Assembly: GCA_002101235.1 (NCBI GenBank)
Contig: LWTL01000114.1
Span: 1-64,000 of the forward strand
Origin: Cycloclasticus sp. symbiont of Bathymodiolus heckerae
Lineage (GTDB): Bacteria; Pseudomonadota; Gammaproteobacteria; Methylococcales; Cycloclasticaceae
Direction of reading: 5' to 3'
Length of the DNA: 64,000 nt
Part shown: positions 1 through 6,987 of the stretch, one piece after another
Position numbering within the stretch: position 1 is the first letter of the stretch
Layout of the letters: every line of letters starts with the position of its first letter
The notes under the pieces: model-generated
Databases searched by the model: none
What the model saw: the letters and a program-made list of their open reading frames with translations, nothing else
What the model was told of the DNA's origin: nothing
Program-made: the position numbers and the translations under genes

Positions 1-54
1 TGCTGCTTCAAGCCTAAATTCAGGGGTAAATGTTGGTCTGCTTCTTCTCATCAT
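1..54 (-). CDS. IS3-family transposase OrfA, N-terminal 18 codons (partial)
   Basis: Partial gene cut by the window edge. Two consecutive ATG codons occur at 54-49, preceded by an AGGTGAG-like ribosome site at about 59-65 on the minus strand. The residues MRRSRPTFTPEFRLEAA match the conserved start of the OrfA helix-turn-helix protein of IS3 elements. Nothing can be said of OrfB. Confidence 0.65.
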   Translation of the reverse strand, partial: MMRRSRPTFTPEFRLEAA

Positions 55-126
55 GCGCTCACCTTTTTATCTTGAGATGAATAATATCACCTCTAATTAG
101 GTGGCCAACTTAACTATGCCACTACA
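1..126 (-). mobile_element. IS3-family element, left end only (runs off window)
   Basis: The minus strand carries an IS end whose outer tip begins TGTAGTGGCATAG at position 126. Inside it, a transposase OrfA gene starts at 54 (ATG ATG) and reads MMRRSRPTFTPEFRLEAA before the window ends at 1. That N-terminus is typical of IS3-family OrfA proteins, which bind the element ends. A second copy of the same outer end lies at 1163 in the opposite orientation, which fixes the boundary independently. The rest of the element is outside the window, so whether it is intact is unknown. Confidence 0.75.
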
Positions 127-344
127 TCTAATCCAAGTTTAATGCTCGTATGCTGTTCTTCGGGGCTATCCCAGAATAGCATCCTAAATGTATCTGAGTG
201 ATTTTTAGGTAGCTTTTTACTGTAGAAATAATCATTTTTCTCTAGCCAGTCTCGATTTGCATAGAGTGTATCTTGAATGCTAGATGTTGCCGTTTTTGAC
301 ATGCCGACATGTAAATATAGGTTTTTAACGTGGTTGTTTTTCAT
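114..344 (-). pseudogene. sulfotransferase-like gene truncated by IS insertion
   Basis: The 76-codon frame begins with a sulfotransferase-like 5'-phosphosulfate loop, LHVGMSKTATSSIQ at about residues 11-24, the part that binds the PAPS sulfate donor. Full proteins of this family are some 250-300 residues, so about three quarters is missing. The frame runs into the IS tip at 126, and the final codons Val-Val-Ala-stop come from the IS sequence itself. Membership of the sulfotransferase superfamily is inferred from the loop alone. It probably once decorated a surface glycan, given the glycan genes nearby. Non-functional as it stands. Confidence 0.6.
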
Positions 345-663
345 GATTTATTAATAAGTAGTAAATGCCAGTAAGAGCTTAGTGAGCAGCGCTTGCAGTC
401 GGAATGAATAGTTCGTAAAAAGGAGTTTACAAGTATCCCGTTGGCTTTAGGTATTGGGGCGAAGAGTACTTTGTGTATGTGGGGAACTGGCGTCATAAGC
501 TTTACTCCTAACTTGGGAGTGTCACATATATTTTAAATTACTTCTGCACCTTAATCTGCGTGGCTAGGGTTTATGGGAATGGGTTAGATTAAGATTAAGA
601 TTAAGATATTGAGAAGGGTGCATAAGAAATGTCACGCCTATAGCAATAATTGGTTCTGATCTA
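345..663. other. 319-bp stretch without a recognisable gene
   Basis: No convincing coding frame, tRNA or terminator was seen. The only regularity is a short tandem run, three copies of ATTAAG at 588-605. The stretch lies between two damaged sulfotransferase genes on the minus strand and may be decayed sequence from the same locus. Confidence 0.4.
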
Positions 664-993
664 TTATCTTTCAAATTCATAATTAAAATAGTCTATGTCT
701 TTTTTGTAAATTCCAGCAACAATCTCTATTGATTCTTTGTCGTAATATTGGGAGTAGTCTTTGAATTTTTCCGGGAACTGCTGCTGAATAGTCATAGCTG
801 TGTCATGCATGTAGTGTTTTCTGTAGTCCAGCTTGTAAGGGTTGTCATTCCCGCGATGCAGGTTATTATCCCAAGTCTTGGTTGCATTGTAATGTTTGTC
901 TAGTAATACTATCCCACCAAGAGCCTGCTCTATAGAATTCCCGCCTGTTCTTCTAAGGTGAATAAAAATACATTCGTGTCTGTCGCTAACCAT
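664..993 (-). pseudogene. sulfotransferase family gene with internal deletion
   Basis: The 109-codon frame starts with FIHLRRTGGNSIEQAL (about residues 10-25), equivalent to the PAPS-binding loop of Sulfotransfer_2-type enzymes. It ends with IEIVAGIYKKDIDYFNYEF, which resembles the C-terminal end of the same family. The middle of the usual 200-250-residue fold is absent, so start and end appear joined by a deletion. The start has an AAGGG-like ribosome site about 10 bases upstream. The family call is moderate; activity is unlikely without the 3'-phosphate-binding region. Like the neighbour at 114-344 it points to a former sulfated-glycan function. Confidence 0.5.
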
Positions 994-1162
994 TTTTTAC
1001 AACCCTTTTAAAAGCTAAATGGTAACACTCAATTTAACCTTGGCAAGCTAAAAAACACTTCCCTGAGAGAGTAAGGCCTAATAACCGCTGTCACGCATCG
1101 AGCAAACCCGTGCAGTGTTCTACTAGAGCAGGATTTCGGGTGGCACTATTGATAATTTATTG

Positions 1163-1385
1163 TGTAGTGGCATAGTTAATTAGGCCGGCTAAATAAAGTG
1201 ATATTATTCACCTCATTATTATAAAAGGGGGCTCTCGAAAAAGTGGTAAACCCATCTCGTCGGCGTAGAATGGTATAGCGAGCTAAGGCACCTACGGAGA
1301 ACGAAGAAATAGCTGGCTGATTATTGCGGTTGAGTGCCGGGTGCAAACGCGTGGCTTTGGTCTGCGCTATTGTGCTCGGCTTTTA
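1163..1385 (+). mobile_element. chimeric IS scar: end of one IS3-type element joined to an internal piece of another
   Basis: From 1163 the sequence repeats the IS tip seen at 126-107 (TGTAGTGGCATAGTTAA, then GTGATATTATTCA), here on the plus strand. From about 1236 it changes to a degraded copy of the orfA/orfB junction of the element at 5664-6843: GAAAAAGTGGTAAA, CATCTCGTCGGCGT, then ACGGAGAACGAAGAAATAGC. Relative to that element about 110 bases are missing in the middle. No frame is open. It lies just upstream of the glycan gene block starting at 1415. Confidence 0.6.
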
Positions 1386-1414
1386 ATGTATAGAAACGAT
1401 TTTAAGGGGCGTTA

Positions 1415-2083
1415 ATGTTGAAAAATAAAAACATATTAGTTACTGGTGGTAGCCGTGGAATTGGCAAGGCGATAAAAAAGTCTCTGGAATGCAAAGGGGC
1501 TAACTGTATTTCTCCTTCTAGAAATGAATTGGATATTTCTAGTTTAAGAAGTATAGAAGCATTTTTTGCTTCTTTGGACGTAGAGCTTGATGGACTTGTG
1601 AATAATGCTGGGATAAACATTGTAAACCCGGTTGAAGCTATTAATGATGTCGATACTGAGAAAATGATAAAAACAAACTTGATTGCTCCTCTGAAACTTA
1701 TTCAGTATGCGGTTAAAGGCATGCGAAAAAAGCCATCTGGTAGAGTTGTGAATATCAGCTCCATTTGGGGGGTTAGGTCAAAGGAGCATAGGTCTTTATA
1801 TTCTTTGACGAAGTTTGGTTTAAATGGTATTACAAGAGCTTTGGCTCGTGAATTGGGGCCTGATAATATTATGATAAATTCTGTGGCGCCAGGTTATGTC
1901 AATACCGAGATGACTAATCAAAATATCTCGAGTGATACCCAAAAAGAGATTGTTGAAACTATACCTCTTGGTAGGTTTGCGAGCCCGGATGAAATAGCGA
2001 AATTAGTGTTGTTTTTGTTGTCTGATGACAATACCTATATAACTGGGCAAACAATAGTTATTGATGGAGGTTTTTTAGCGTGA
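1415..2083 (+). CDS. short-chain dehydrogenase/reductase (glycan locus)
   Basis: A 222-residue classical SDR, probably NAD(P)(H)-dependent. Visible are the cofactor loop TGGSRGIG (residues 10-17), the NNAG motif (63-66), catalytic Ser at 115/116, and the Tyr129-x3-Lys133 pair. The C-terminus ITGQTIVIDGG is that of FabG-like reductases. The start has AAGGGG seven bases upstream. Its stop overlaps the start of the cyclase gene, so the two are translationally coupled. FabG itself is unlikely given the context; I infer reduction or oxidation of a keto group on the sugar or cyclitol made by its neighbours. Substrate unknown. Confidence 0.85.
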   Translation: MLKNKNILVTGGSRGIGKAIKKSLECKGANCISPSRNELDISSLRSIEAFFASLDVELDGLVNNAGINIVNPVEAINDVDTEKMIKTNLIAPLKLIQYAVKGMRKKPSGRVVNISSIWGVRSKEHRSLYSLTKFGLNGITRALARELGPDNIMINSVAPGYVNTEMTNQNISSDTQKEIVETIPLGRFASPDEIAKLVLFLLSDDNTYITGQTIVIDGGFLA

Positions 2084-3153
2084 AGATTACGATTAACTCG
2101 AACATTAGAAACTATGACGTTTGTTTTGAAGACTCATTTTCTTTCATTGGTGACCTCCAGGATGAGAAAGACCCGATCTTTGTGGTTGACCTGAATGTCT
2201 ATGCTTTATATCAAAAGCAACTTGAGGGAATACCTAGAGAAAGGCTTTTTTTGTTCAATGCTATCGAAGAGAATAAAACGTTTGATTACATAAAGGAAGT
2301 TTATGATTTTCTTCTTTCTAAGTCGGCAAAGCGGAGTTCTACTTTTATATCAATTGGAGGAGGGATTACTCAAGATATAACAGGCTTTGTTGCGTCCACT
2401 TTTTTCCGAGGGCTTAACTGGGTTTTTGTTCCAACAACGTTTTTGGCGATGACTGATAGCTGCATTGGTAGTAAGACATCTGTCAATTACGATAAGCATA
2501 AAAATTTAATGGGGACATTCTACCCGCCGAGTAAAATTTATATAAACAAAGATTTTTTGCTGACTTTAAAAGAGCTAGATTTTTACAGTGGAATAGGTGA
2601 GACAATTAAGTTTCAACTGATGGAAGAATCATACCCGAAGGATTTCGAATCTATTTTGGCAAAGGTAGAGAAAATAGTGCTTAACGAAAATGATAGAAAT
2701 GCTGTTATTTTGGAAAATATGAATATTAAGAAATCGTATATGGATGGTGACGAGTTTGATTTTGGCAGAAGGAATCTGTTGAATTACGGGCACTGTTTTG
2801 GACATGCGCTTGAGACCTCGTCTGGTTATTATATTCCTCACGGGATAGCTGTAAATATAGGCATGGTTTTTGCTAATTGCATTTCAGAAGGTAGAGGCTT
2901 GATTACAAAGGAAGATTCTGATTTTGTTAACCATAAAATCTTAGTTCCAAACGTGCCGCTTAGTTTAAGGTCGAAGGATTTTGATGCTTCCATTCTTCTG
3001 GAATCTATGAAGAACGATAAGAAGCGGGTGGGTGAGTTCCTCTCCGTTATAATCCCCGGCGAGGAATTTAGAATGATTAAAGCTAATGATGTAACTGACA
3101 TGGAATTTGAAGAAGGGATGAAGAAAACGTACAATACATTTTTTGGTGGATAA
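2080..3153 (+). CDS. 3-dehydroquinate synthase-like sugar phosphate cyclase
   Basis: A 357-residue member of the AroB/sugar-phosphate-cyclase superfamily, starting at GTG that overlaps the previous TGA. These enzymes use NAD+ and a divalent metal to close a phosphorylated ketose into a carbocycle. Seen in order: GGGITQDITGF (NAD loop), FVPTTFLAMTDSCIGSKT, KNLMGTFYPP, GIGETIKF (metal Glu), LLNYGHCFGHALE (metal His), PHGIAVNIGM (second His) and NDKKRVG. The usual DSSVGGKT block is changed to DSCIGSKT. Placement among glycan genes rather than shikimate genes suggests a dedicated cyclase. Whether its substrate is DAHP or another ketose phosphate cannot be read from sequence. Confidence 0.85.
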   Translation: MKITINSNIRNYDVCFEDSFSFIGDLQDEKDPIFVVDLNVYALYQKQLEGIPRERLFLFNAIEENKTFDYIKEVYDFLLSKSAKRSSTFISIGGGITQDITGFVASTFFRGLNWVFVPTTFLAMTDSCIGSKTSVNYDKHKNLMGTFYPPSKIYINKDFLLTLKELDFYSGIGETIKFQLMEESYPKDFESILAKVEKIVLNENDRNAVILENMNIKKSYMDGDEFDFGRRNLLNYGHCFGHALETSSGYYIPHGIAVNIGMVFANCISEGRGLITKEDSDFVNHKILVPNVPLSLRSKDFDASILLESMKNDKKRVGEFLSVIIPGEEFRMIKANDVTDMEFEEGMKKTYNTFFGG

Positions 3154-3177
3154 CAATTAAGGAGTTTGACAAAAAGG

Positions 3178-3960
3178 ATGAATGTAATTGAGAAAGGAAT
3201 GATAGAGTTATTAAAAAGACTCAAAGAGGAATATGGTGTTATTGAGCTAAAAGCCGAGTATGAAAATGAGGGTAGCCGACCAGATGAGCTAATGCGATTA
3301 AAAGATGTCGCTGGAAATGTTGGTTTACCTGTTATCCTCAAGATAGGCGGTGTTGAGGCTGTTTCAGATATATACAGTGCAATAACACTTGGTGCAAAGG
3401 GTGTCATTGCGCCTATGGCTGAAACTAAGTTTGCTGTGAGTAAGTTTACTAATGCAATAACTAACTTTGTTCCAACAGACAACGCGTCCGATATTGATTT
3501 TTGTATTAACGTTGAGACTATTACGGCTCATAATAATATAGATGAAATATTGTCGCTGGCTGATATTTCTATATTAGATGGTGTGACAATTGGCAGGGTG
3601 GACTTTACAGCGTCAATGGGTAAAGACCGGGGGTTTGTAAACAGCCCCGAGATGCTGCAGTATTGTGTGAACGTATTTACAAAATGTAGAGAGAAAAATC
3701 TAAAATGCGGATTAGGTGGTGCGATATCTACTGAATCGGAGGGTTTTATTCGTCACCTTGTAGAAAGAAATCTTGTAGATAAATTTGAGACACGGAAGGT
3801 AGTTTATGATAAGTCAGCTTTGGATACGCTGCAGGAAGGTATATTGCTTGGCGTCGAGTTTGAGTTGCGCTGGTTAGAAAGTAAGGAAAGGTATTATCAT
3901 AGAATAAAGATTGAAGATCAAAAACGGATATTAATGCTAAAAAATAGATTGAATAGCTAA
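3178..3960 (+). CDS. HpcH/HpaI-type (citrate lyase beta-like) aldolase
   Basis: A 260-residue TIM-barrel class II aldolase/lyase family protein. The two metal-binding acids are in place: Glu113 in NVETITA and Asp142 in IGRVDFTASMG, with the strand LDGVTIG before the latter. Such enzymes add pyruvate or a relative to an aldehyde, or cleave the product. The ATG at 3178 is preferred: GGAG at 3161-3164 lies 13 bases upstream, whereas an in-frame TTG at 3166 nearly touches it. It follows the cyclase by 24 bases and precedes the cytidylyltransferase by 24, fitting one operon. Inferred role: making a 2-keto-3-deoxy acid for the pathway. Confidence 0.75.
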   Translation: MNVIEKGMIELLKRLKEEYGVIELKAEYENEGSRPDELMRLKDVAGNVGLPVILKIGGVEAVSDIYSAITLGAKGVIAPMAETKFAVSKFTNAITNFVPTDNASDIDFCINVETITAHNNIDEILSLADISILDGVTIGRVDFTASMGKDRGFVNSPEMLQYCVNVFTKCREKNLKCGLGGAISTESEGFIRHLVERNLVDKFETRKVVYDKSALDTLQEGILLGVEFELRWLESKERYYHRIKIEDQKRILMLKNRLNS

Positions 3961-3984
3961 CTTAATTTAAGGTGAGCGGTAAAA

Positions 3985-4710
3985 ATGATTAGCCCTAAGC
4001 ATAAATATATTGCTGAAATTCCGGCCCGTATTGGCAGTAATAGAGTAAAAAAGAAAAGCATACGCATGCTAGATGGCAAGCCGATGATTCAATACGCTAT
4101 TGAAGCATGTAAAAACGCCTCAAAGGTTAAAGAAGTGTTTGTTAATACAGATAGCGACTTGATTGGAAAGGTTGCTATTGTTAATGAGGTAGGATATTAC
4201 AAGAGACTGGAGCACCTTGCGTCAGACACTAGTAAGCAAGACGAGTTTAACTACGATTTTTTAATGAATATGGATTGTGAGGCTGTCATCATGGTCAACC
4301 CAGTTTCTCCATTGATAGAGGGGTCTGATATTGACAACGCCATTACTTATTTTGAAGAGATGGAGCTAGATTCATTAATCAGTGCTAAGCAAGAAAGGTT
4401 GCATGTTTTTTTCCAGGGTAACCCGCTAAATTTTTGTACGGACTCATTGCTTCCTGCGACTCAAGATATTGCTCCTGTGGATATTTGTACTTGGAATATA
4501 TGTATTTGGAGAAAAGAAACATTTATCAGGTCATATGAAAAGGATGGTTACGCTGCGTTTAGTGGGAAGGTGGGTTTGTGGAGCGTAGACCCCATTAAGG
4601 CAATAAAAATCAGCTATGAAGATGACTTTAGAATGGCTGAAGAGATAATTAAATCTCGAGAAGGGCGTGCTTCTGAATACAAGCCCTCGTATTACGAGGA
4701 AGTATTGTAA
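3985..4710 (+). CDS. acylneuraminate/Kdo-type cytidylyltransferase
   Basis: A 241-residue protein of the CMP-sialic acid/CMP-Kdo synthetase superfamily, which activates acidic sugars with CTP. The N-terminal nucleotide loop reads AEIPARIGSNRVKKKSI (residues 10-26), and GKPMIQYAI and VNPVSPLI follow as expected. It is closer in size to NeuA-like (about 230 residues) than to KdsB proteins. No neuB or neuC homologue is present, so the acceptor is probably not a conventional sialic acid. Ribosome site AAGGTGAG sits eight bases upstream. It is the last gene of the tight block from 1415. Confidence 0.8.
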   Translation: MISPKHKYIAEIPARIGSNRVKKKSIRMLDGKPMIQYAIEACKNASKVKEVFVNTDSDLIGKVAIVNEVGYYKRLEHLASDTSKQDEFNYDFLMNMDCEAVIMVNPVSPLIEGSDIDNAITYFEEMELDSLISAKQERLHVFFQGNPLNFCTDSLLPATQDIAPVDICTWNICIWRKETFIRSYEKDGYAAFSGKVGLWSVDPIKAIKISYEDDFRMAEEIIKSREGRASEYKPSYYEEVL

Positions 4711-4940
4711 GCAACTGAATCTCTACGGAAGTAGTGAATTTTTCGGTGGAAAAAACTACTTGCTGCCTATTCATCTAGGCAGGGTACATTTACTGTAAAG
4801 TTAGTGGGTAAAGAGGATATGGCAAATCGTTTGTTCAGCTCGTTATAAGCAGGTAGTCTCAGAGGACGTGATTTTCTGGAATAGGGAGCCTGTAGTTACA
4901 ATGGGTGAGTAGTCAAAGGAAGCAGCGGTTGCGTGTTTAA
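4711..4940. other. 230-bp gap with a hairpin
   Basis: A perfect 7-bp stem, CTGCCTA (4763-4769) and TAGGCAG (4776-4782) with a 6-base loop, lies 50 bases after the cytidylyltransferase. No T-run follows, so it is not a standard intrinsic terminator. The remainder has no gene I recognise and could be decayed sequence. Confidence 0.35.
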
Positions 4941-5501
4941 ATGAAAAGAGTATTTGACCTTCTTTTAGCTGCTATAGTTACTTTTGTTTTCTTACTTCCA
5001 ATTTGTATAGTCGCTATTTTGGTGCGGCTCACATCAAAAGGACCTGCATTATATTGGTCCGACAGGATTGGAGTTAATAACACTGTGTTCAAAATGCCAA
5101 AGTTTCGTAGTATGAAGGTTGATACGCCAGCAGTTGCGACCCATTTATTGGAAGACTCTAAAAGTGTTTTAACACCGATTGGTGATTTTTTACGTAAGTC
5201 TAGCTTGGATGAGCTGCCTCAATTGTGGTCTATTCTAGTGGGAGATATGAGTTTTGTAGGGCCACGACCAGCGTTATTTAATCAGGACGATTTGATTGTA
5301 CTACGAACTGATAAAAGCGTGGATAAACTCATGCCGGGTTTAACGGGTTGGGCGCAAGTGAATGGGCGTGATGAATTGCCTATACCGAAAAAAGTAGATT
5401 TAGATGTCGAGTACCTTCAGCGGCAATCTTTTGGGTTTGATATTTATATTCTTTGGCTAACACTTATTAAAGTTATTAAACGCTCAGGCGTTTCGCATTA
5501 A
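4941..5501 (+). CDS. PglC-like monotopic phosphoglycosyl transferase
   Basis: A 186-residue bacterial sugar transferase of the small PglC/WcaJ-C-terminal type. It transfers a sugar phosphate from a nucleotide sugar to undecaprenyl phosphate at the inner membrane face, the first step of repeat-unit assembly. There is one N-terminal membrane helix (about residues 5-29), then KFRSM, the catalytic Asp90-Glu91 pair in SSLDELPQLW, GDMSFVGPRPAL and PGLTGWAQVNGRD. The length matches PglC (about 200) rather than the 460-residue WcaJ form. It normally uses a UDP-sugar, so it would start the glycan to which the CMP-activated acid is later added. Its ribosome site is weak. Confidence 0.85.
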   Translation: MKRVFDLLLAAIVTFVFLLPICIVAILVRLTSKGPALYWSDRIGVNNTVFKMPKFRSMKVDTPAVATHLLEDSKSVLTPIGDFLRKSSLDELPQLWSILVGDMSFVGPRPALFNQDDLIVLRTDKSVDKLMPGLTGWAQVNGRDELPIPKKVDLDVEYLQRQSFGFDIYILWLTLIKVIKRSGVSH

Positions 5502-5508
5502 TGGCGCC

Positions 5509-5663
5509 CTAACTTACGCCGCTATTTTCCATCACAATATCTGCTGACTTCCAGCCTCTAGCCTCCTGCCACCATGATTTGAGGTAAGATTTTCCTTCAT
5601 TTAGCAAGTCTTGTGCTCGGCTGACTCGGGCTGAGTGCCCTGAAATATCACGTTTTGCCCAAT
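5509..5663 (-). pseudogene. orphan C-terminal fragment abutting the IS
   Basis: A minus-strand frame of about 51 codons ends at 5509 and enters directly from the IS tip at 5664, so any upstream part was lost. The residues (for example SRAQDLLNEGKSYLKSWWQE) do not let me name a family. It may be the tail of a gene cut by the IS, or chance; confidence is low. Confidence 0.25.
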
Positions 5664-5732
5664 TGTAATTCCCCTTGAAAACCAAGGGAGTTTTAAGTAG
5701 AAAATTCTTATAATGAAATAAAGGAGTTTTCG

Positions 5733-5999
5733 ATGAAAAAATCACGTTATACAGACAGCCAAATTTTGTCGATCTTGAAGAAAAATGAAGCAGGCACACC
5801 GGTTCCAGAATTATGTCGTGAACACGGTATGAGCAATGCGATGTTTTATAAGTGGCGGTCTAAGTTTGGCGGTATGGATGCCTCATTAATGAAGCGGATG
5901 AAAGAGCTTGAATACGAGAACCGACGGCTTAAAAAGATGTACGCAGAAGAAAAACTAAAAGCTGAGATTGTTAAGGAGGCACTTGAAAAAAAGTGGTAA
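5733..5999 (+). CDS. IS3-family transposase OrfA
   Basis: An 88-residue helix-turn-helix protein with a C-terminal coiled-coil/leucine zipper: YTDSQILSILKKNEAG, CREHGMSNAMFYKWRSKFGG, then LEYENRRLKKMYAEEKLKAE. It is intact and full length for the group and binds the element ends. It ends in LEKKW next to the A7G run where the OrfAB fusion would be made. Without a working OrfB no transposition is expected. A GGAG ribosome site lies seven bases upstream of ATG. Confidence 0.9.
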   Translation: MKKSRYTDSQILSILKKNEAGTPVPELCREHGMSNAMFYKWRSKFGGMDASLMKRMKELEYENRRLKKMYAEEKLKAEIVKEALEKKW

Positions 6000-6803
6000 A
6001 GGCCATCTCGCCGGCGTGAGATGGCGCAACGCGCCAACAATGATTTTAGTGCCTCGGTACGTGTCAGCTGCTGCGCTTTTGGCATCAGTGAAACTTGCTA
6101 CCGTTATCAAGCCAAGCTATCCACGGAGAATGAAGAAATAGCGGATTAGCTGCTGAGGTTAAGTACCACGCATAAGCGCTGGGGCTTCGGGTTGTACTTT
6201 TTGTACCTTCGTAATATCAAAGGTTATGGTTGGAACCATAAACGGGTTTACCGCATTTATAGGGAGCTTGAGCTGAACTTAAGAATCAAACCTAAGCGAC
6301 GTATCAAACGGGACAAGCCTGAGGTTCTGGAGTGTTCCTGAAGCGATCAATCAAGTTTGGTCGATGGATTTCATGAGTGACACGTTAAATGATGGCCGAG
6401 CTATTCGTACATTCAATGTTATAGATGATTTTAACCGTGAAAGACTCGGCATTGATGTTGACCTTTCGCTACCAAGTGCGCGGGTTATACGGTCACTCGA
6501 GCAAATCATAGAATGGAGAGGTAAGCCGTTAGCAATACGCTGCGACAATGGTCCCGAATATATCAGCCAAACCTTGAAAGACTGAGCAATAAAGCAGCAA
6601 ATAACCTTGCTCTATATTCAACCGGGTAAGCCTACTCAGAATGCTTATATTGAACGATTCAACCGAACAGCTCGACATGAATGGTTAGATTTGCATCTGT
6701 TTGAATCAATTGAGCAACACAATGGCTTCGGTCATACAATAATGAACGTCCGCATACAGCAATCGGTGGCGTGCCACCAAGACAATTACTGAAGGCGGCT
6801 TAA
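6000..6803 (+). pseudogene. IS3-family transposase OrfB, multiply broken
   Basis: Pieces of the DDE (rve) integrase can be followed across frames: RPSRRREMAQ after 6000, GWNHKRVYRIYRELELN near 6230, then VWSMDFMSDTLNDGRA (6355 on), IRCDNGPEYISQT and YIQPGKPTQNAYIERFNRT, ending NNERPHTAIGGVPPRQLL near 6800. Lesions are TAG in EEIAD-stop-LL (about 6150), a frame change near 6335, TGA after LKD (about 6583), and a deletion with frame change near 6720-6745. Active-site residues are still partly encoded, but no intact protein can be made. Confidence 0.9.
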
Positions 6804-6843
6804 TCTCTACTTTTAACTTCCCTTGTTAATGGGGGGGATTACA

Positions 6844-6987
6844 AGGCCTAAAAGCTTTTTTTTAAAAGAGGCTTTGGGTAATTATTTGGATGATATGGTT
6901 GATTATTATGAAGCGCAAAGTCGCTCTCAAGGTAGCGCAAGGAATTTGATTAGTGTCGAGGAGTTAGAGAAATCGCTGAATGTATAA
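6844..6987 (+). pseudogene. RelB/StbD-like antitoxin, 5' end removed by IS
   Basis: From the IS edge an open frame reads RPKSFFLKEALGNYLDD and continues to EELEKSLNV-stop. This matches the ribbon-helix-helix C-terminal half of RelB-type antitoxins, which neutralise a RelE toxin and repress the operon. The start codon and the DNA-binding strand are missing, replaced by the IS end at 6843. The frame overlaps the toxin start by 8 bases, the usual arrangement. No protein is expected unless translation starts within the IS. Confidence 0.7.

Larger units (their letters stand above)
5664..6843 (+). mobile_element. IS3-family element (IS407-like group), 1180 bp, decayed
   Basis: The ends are imperfect inverted repeats of about 45 bases. 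The left tip from 5664 reads TGTAATTCCCC, and the right tip read inward from 6843 is TGTAATCCCCC; both continue AAGGGA, GTT and AAGTAGA. Inside are an intact OrfA and an OrfB broken by stops and frameshifts. The run A7 followed by G at 5986-5993 resembles the slippery site used for OrfAB fusion in this family. The bases flanking the two ends do not match, so no target duplication is visible and a deletion at one side is likely. Different gene fragments lie on the two sides. Confidence 0.85.

Noticed and set aside
588-605. Three ATTAAG repeats as a phase-variation tract
   Set aside because: Only three copies and not within a gene or promoter that I can identify.
2838-3482. 214-codon minus-strand frame
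   Set aside because: It lies antisense across the AroB-like and aldolase genes, which carry clear family motifs; the translation is low-complexity and Ser/Ile-rich with no family resemblance.
5664-5799. Upstream half of a 96-codon minus-strand frame across the IS edge
   Set aside because: This part is IS terminal sequence antisense to OrfA and has no protein-like features.
1163-6843. A complete composite transposon
   Set aside because: The left piece is a chimeric scar without two ends and there is no target duplication, so mobility as a unit is not supported.
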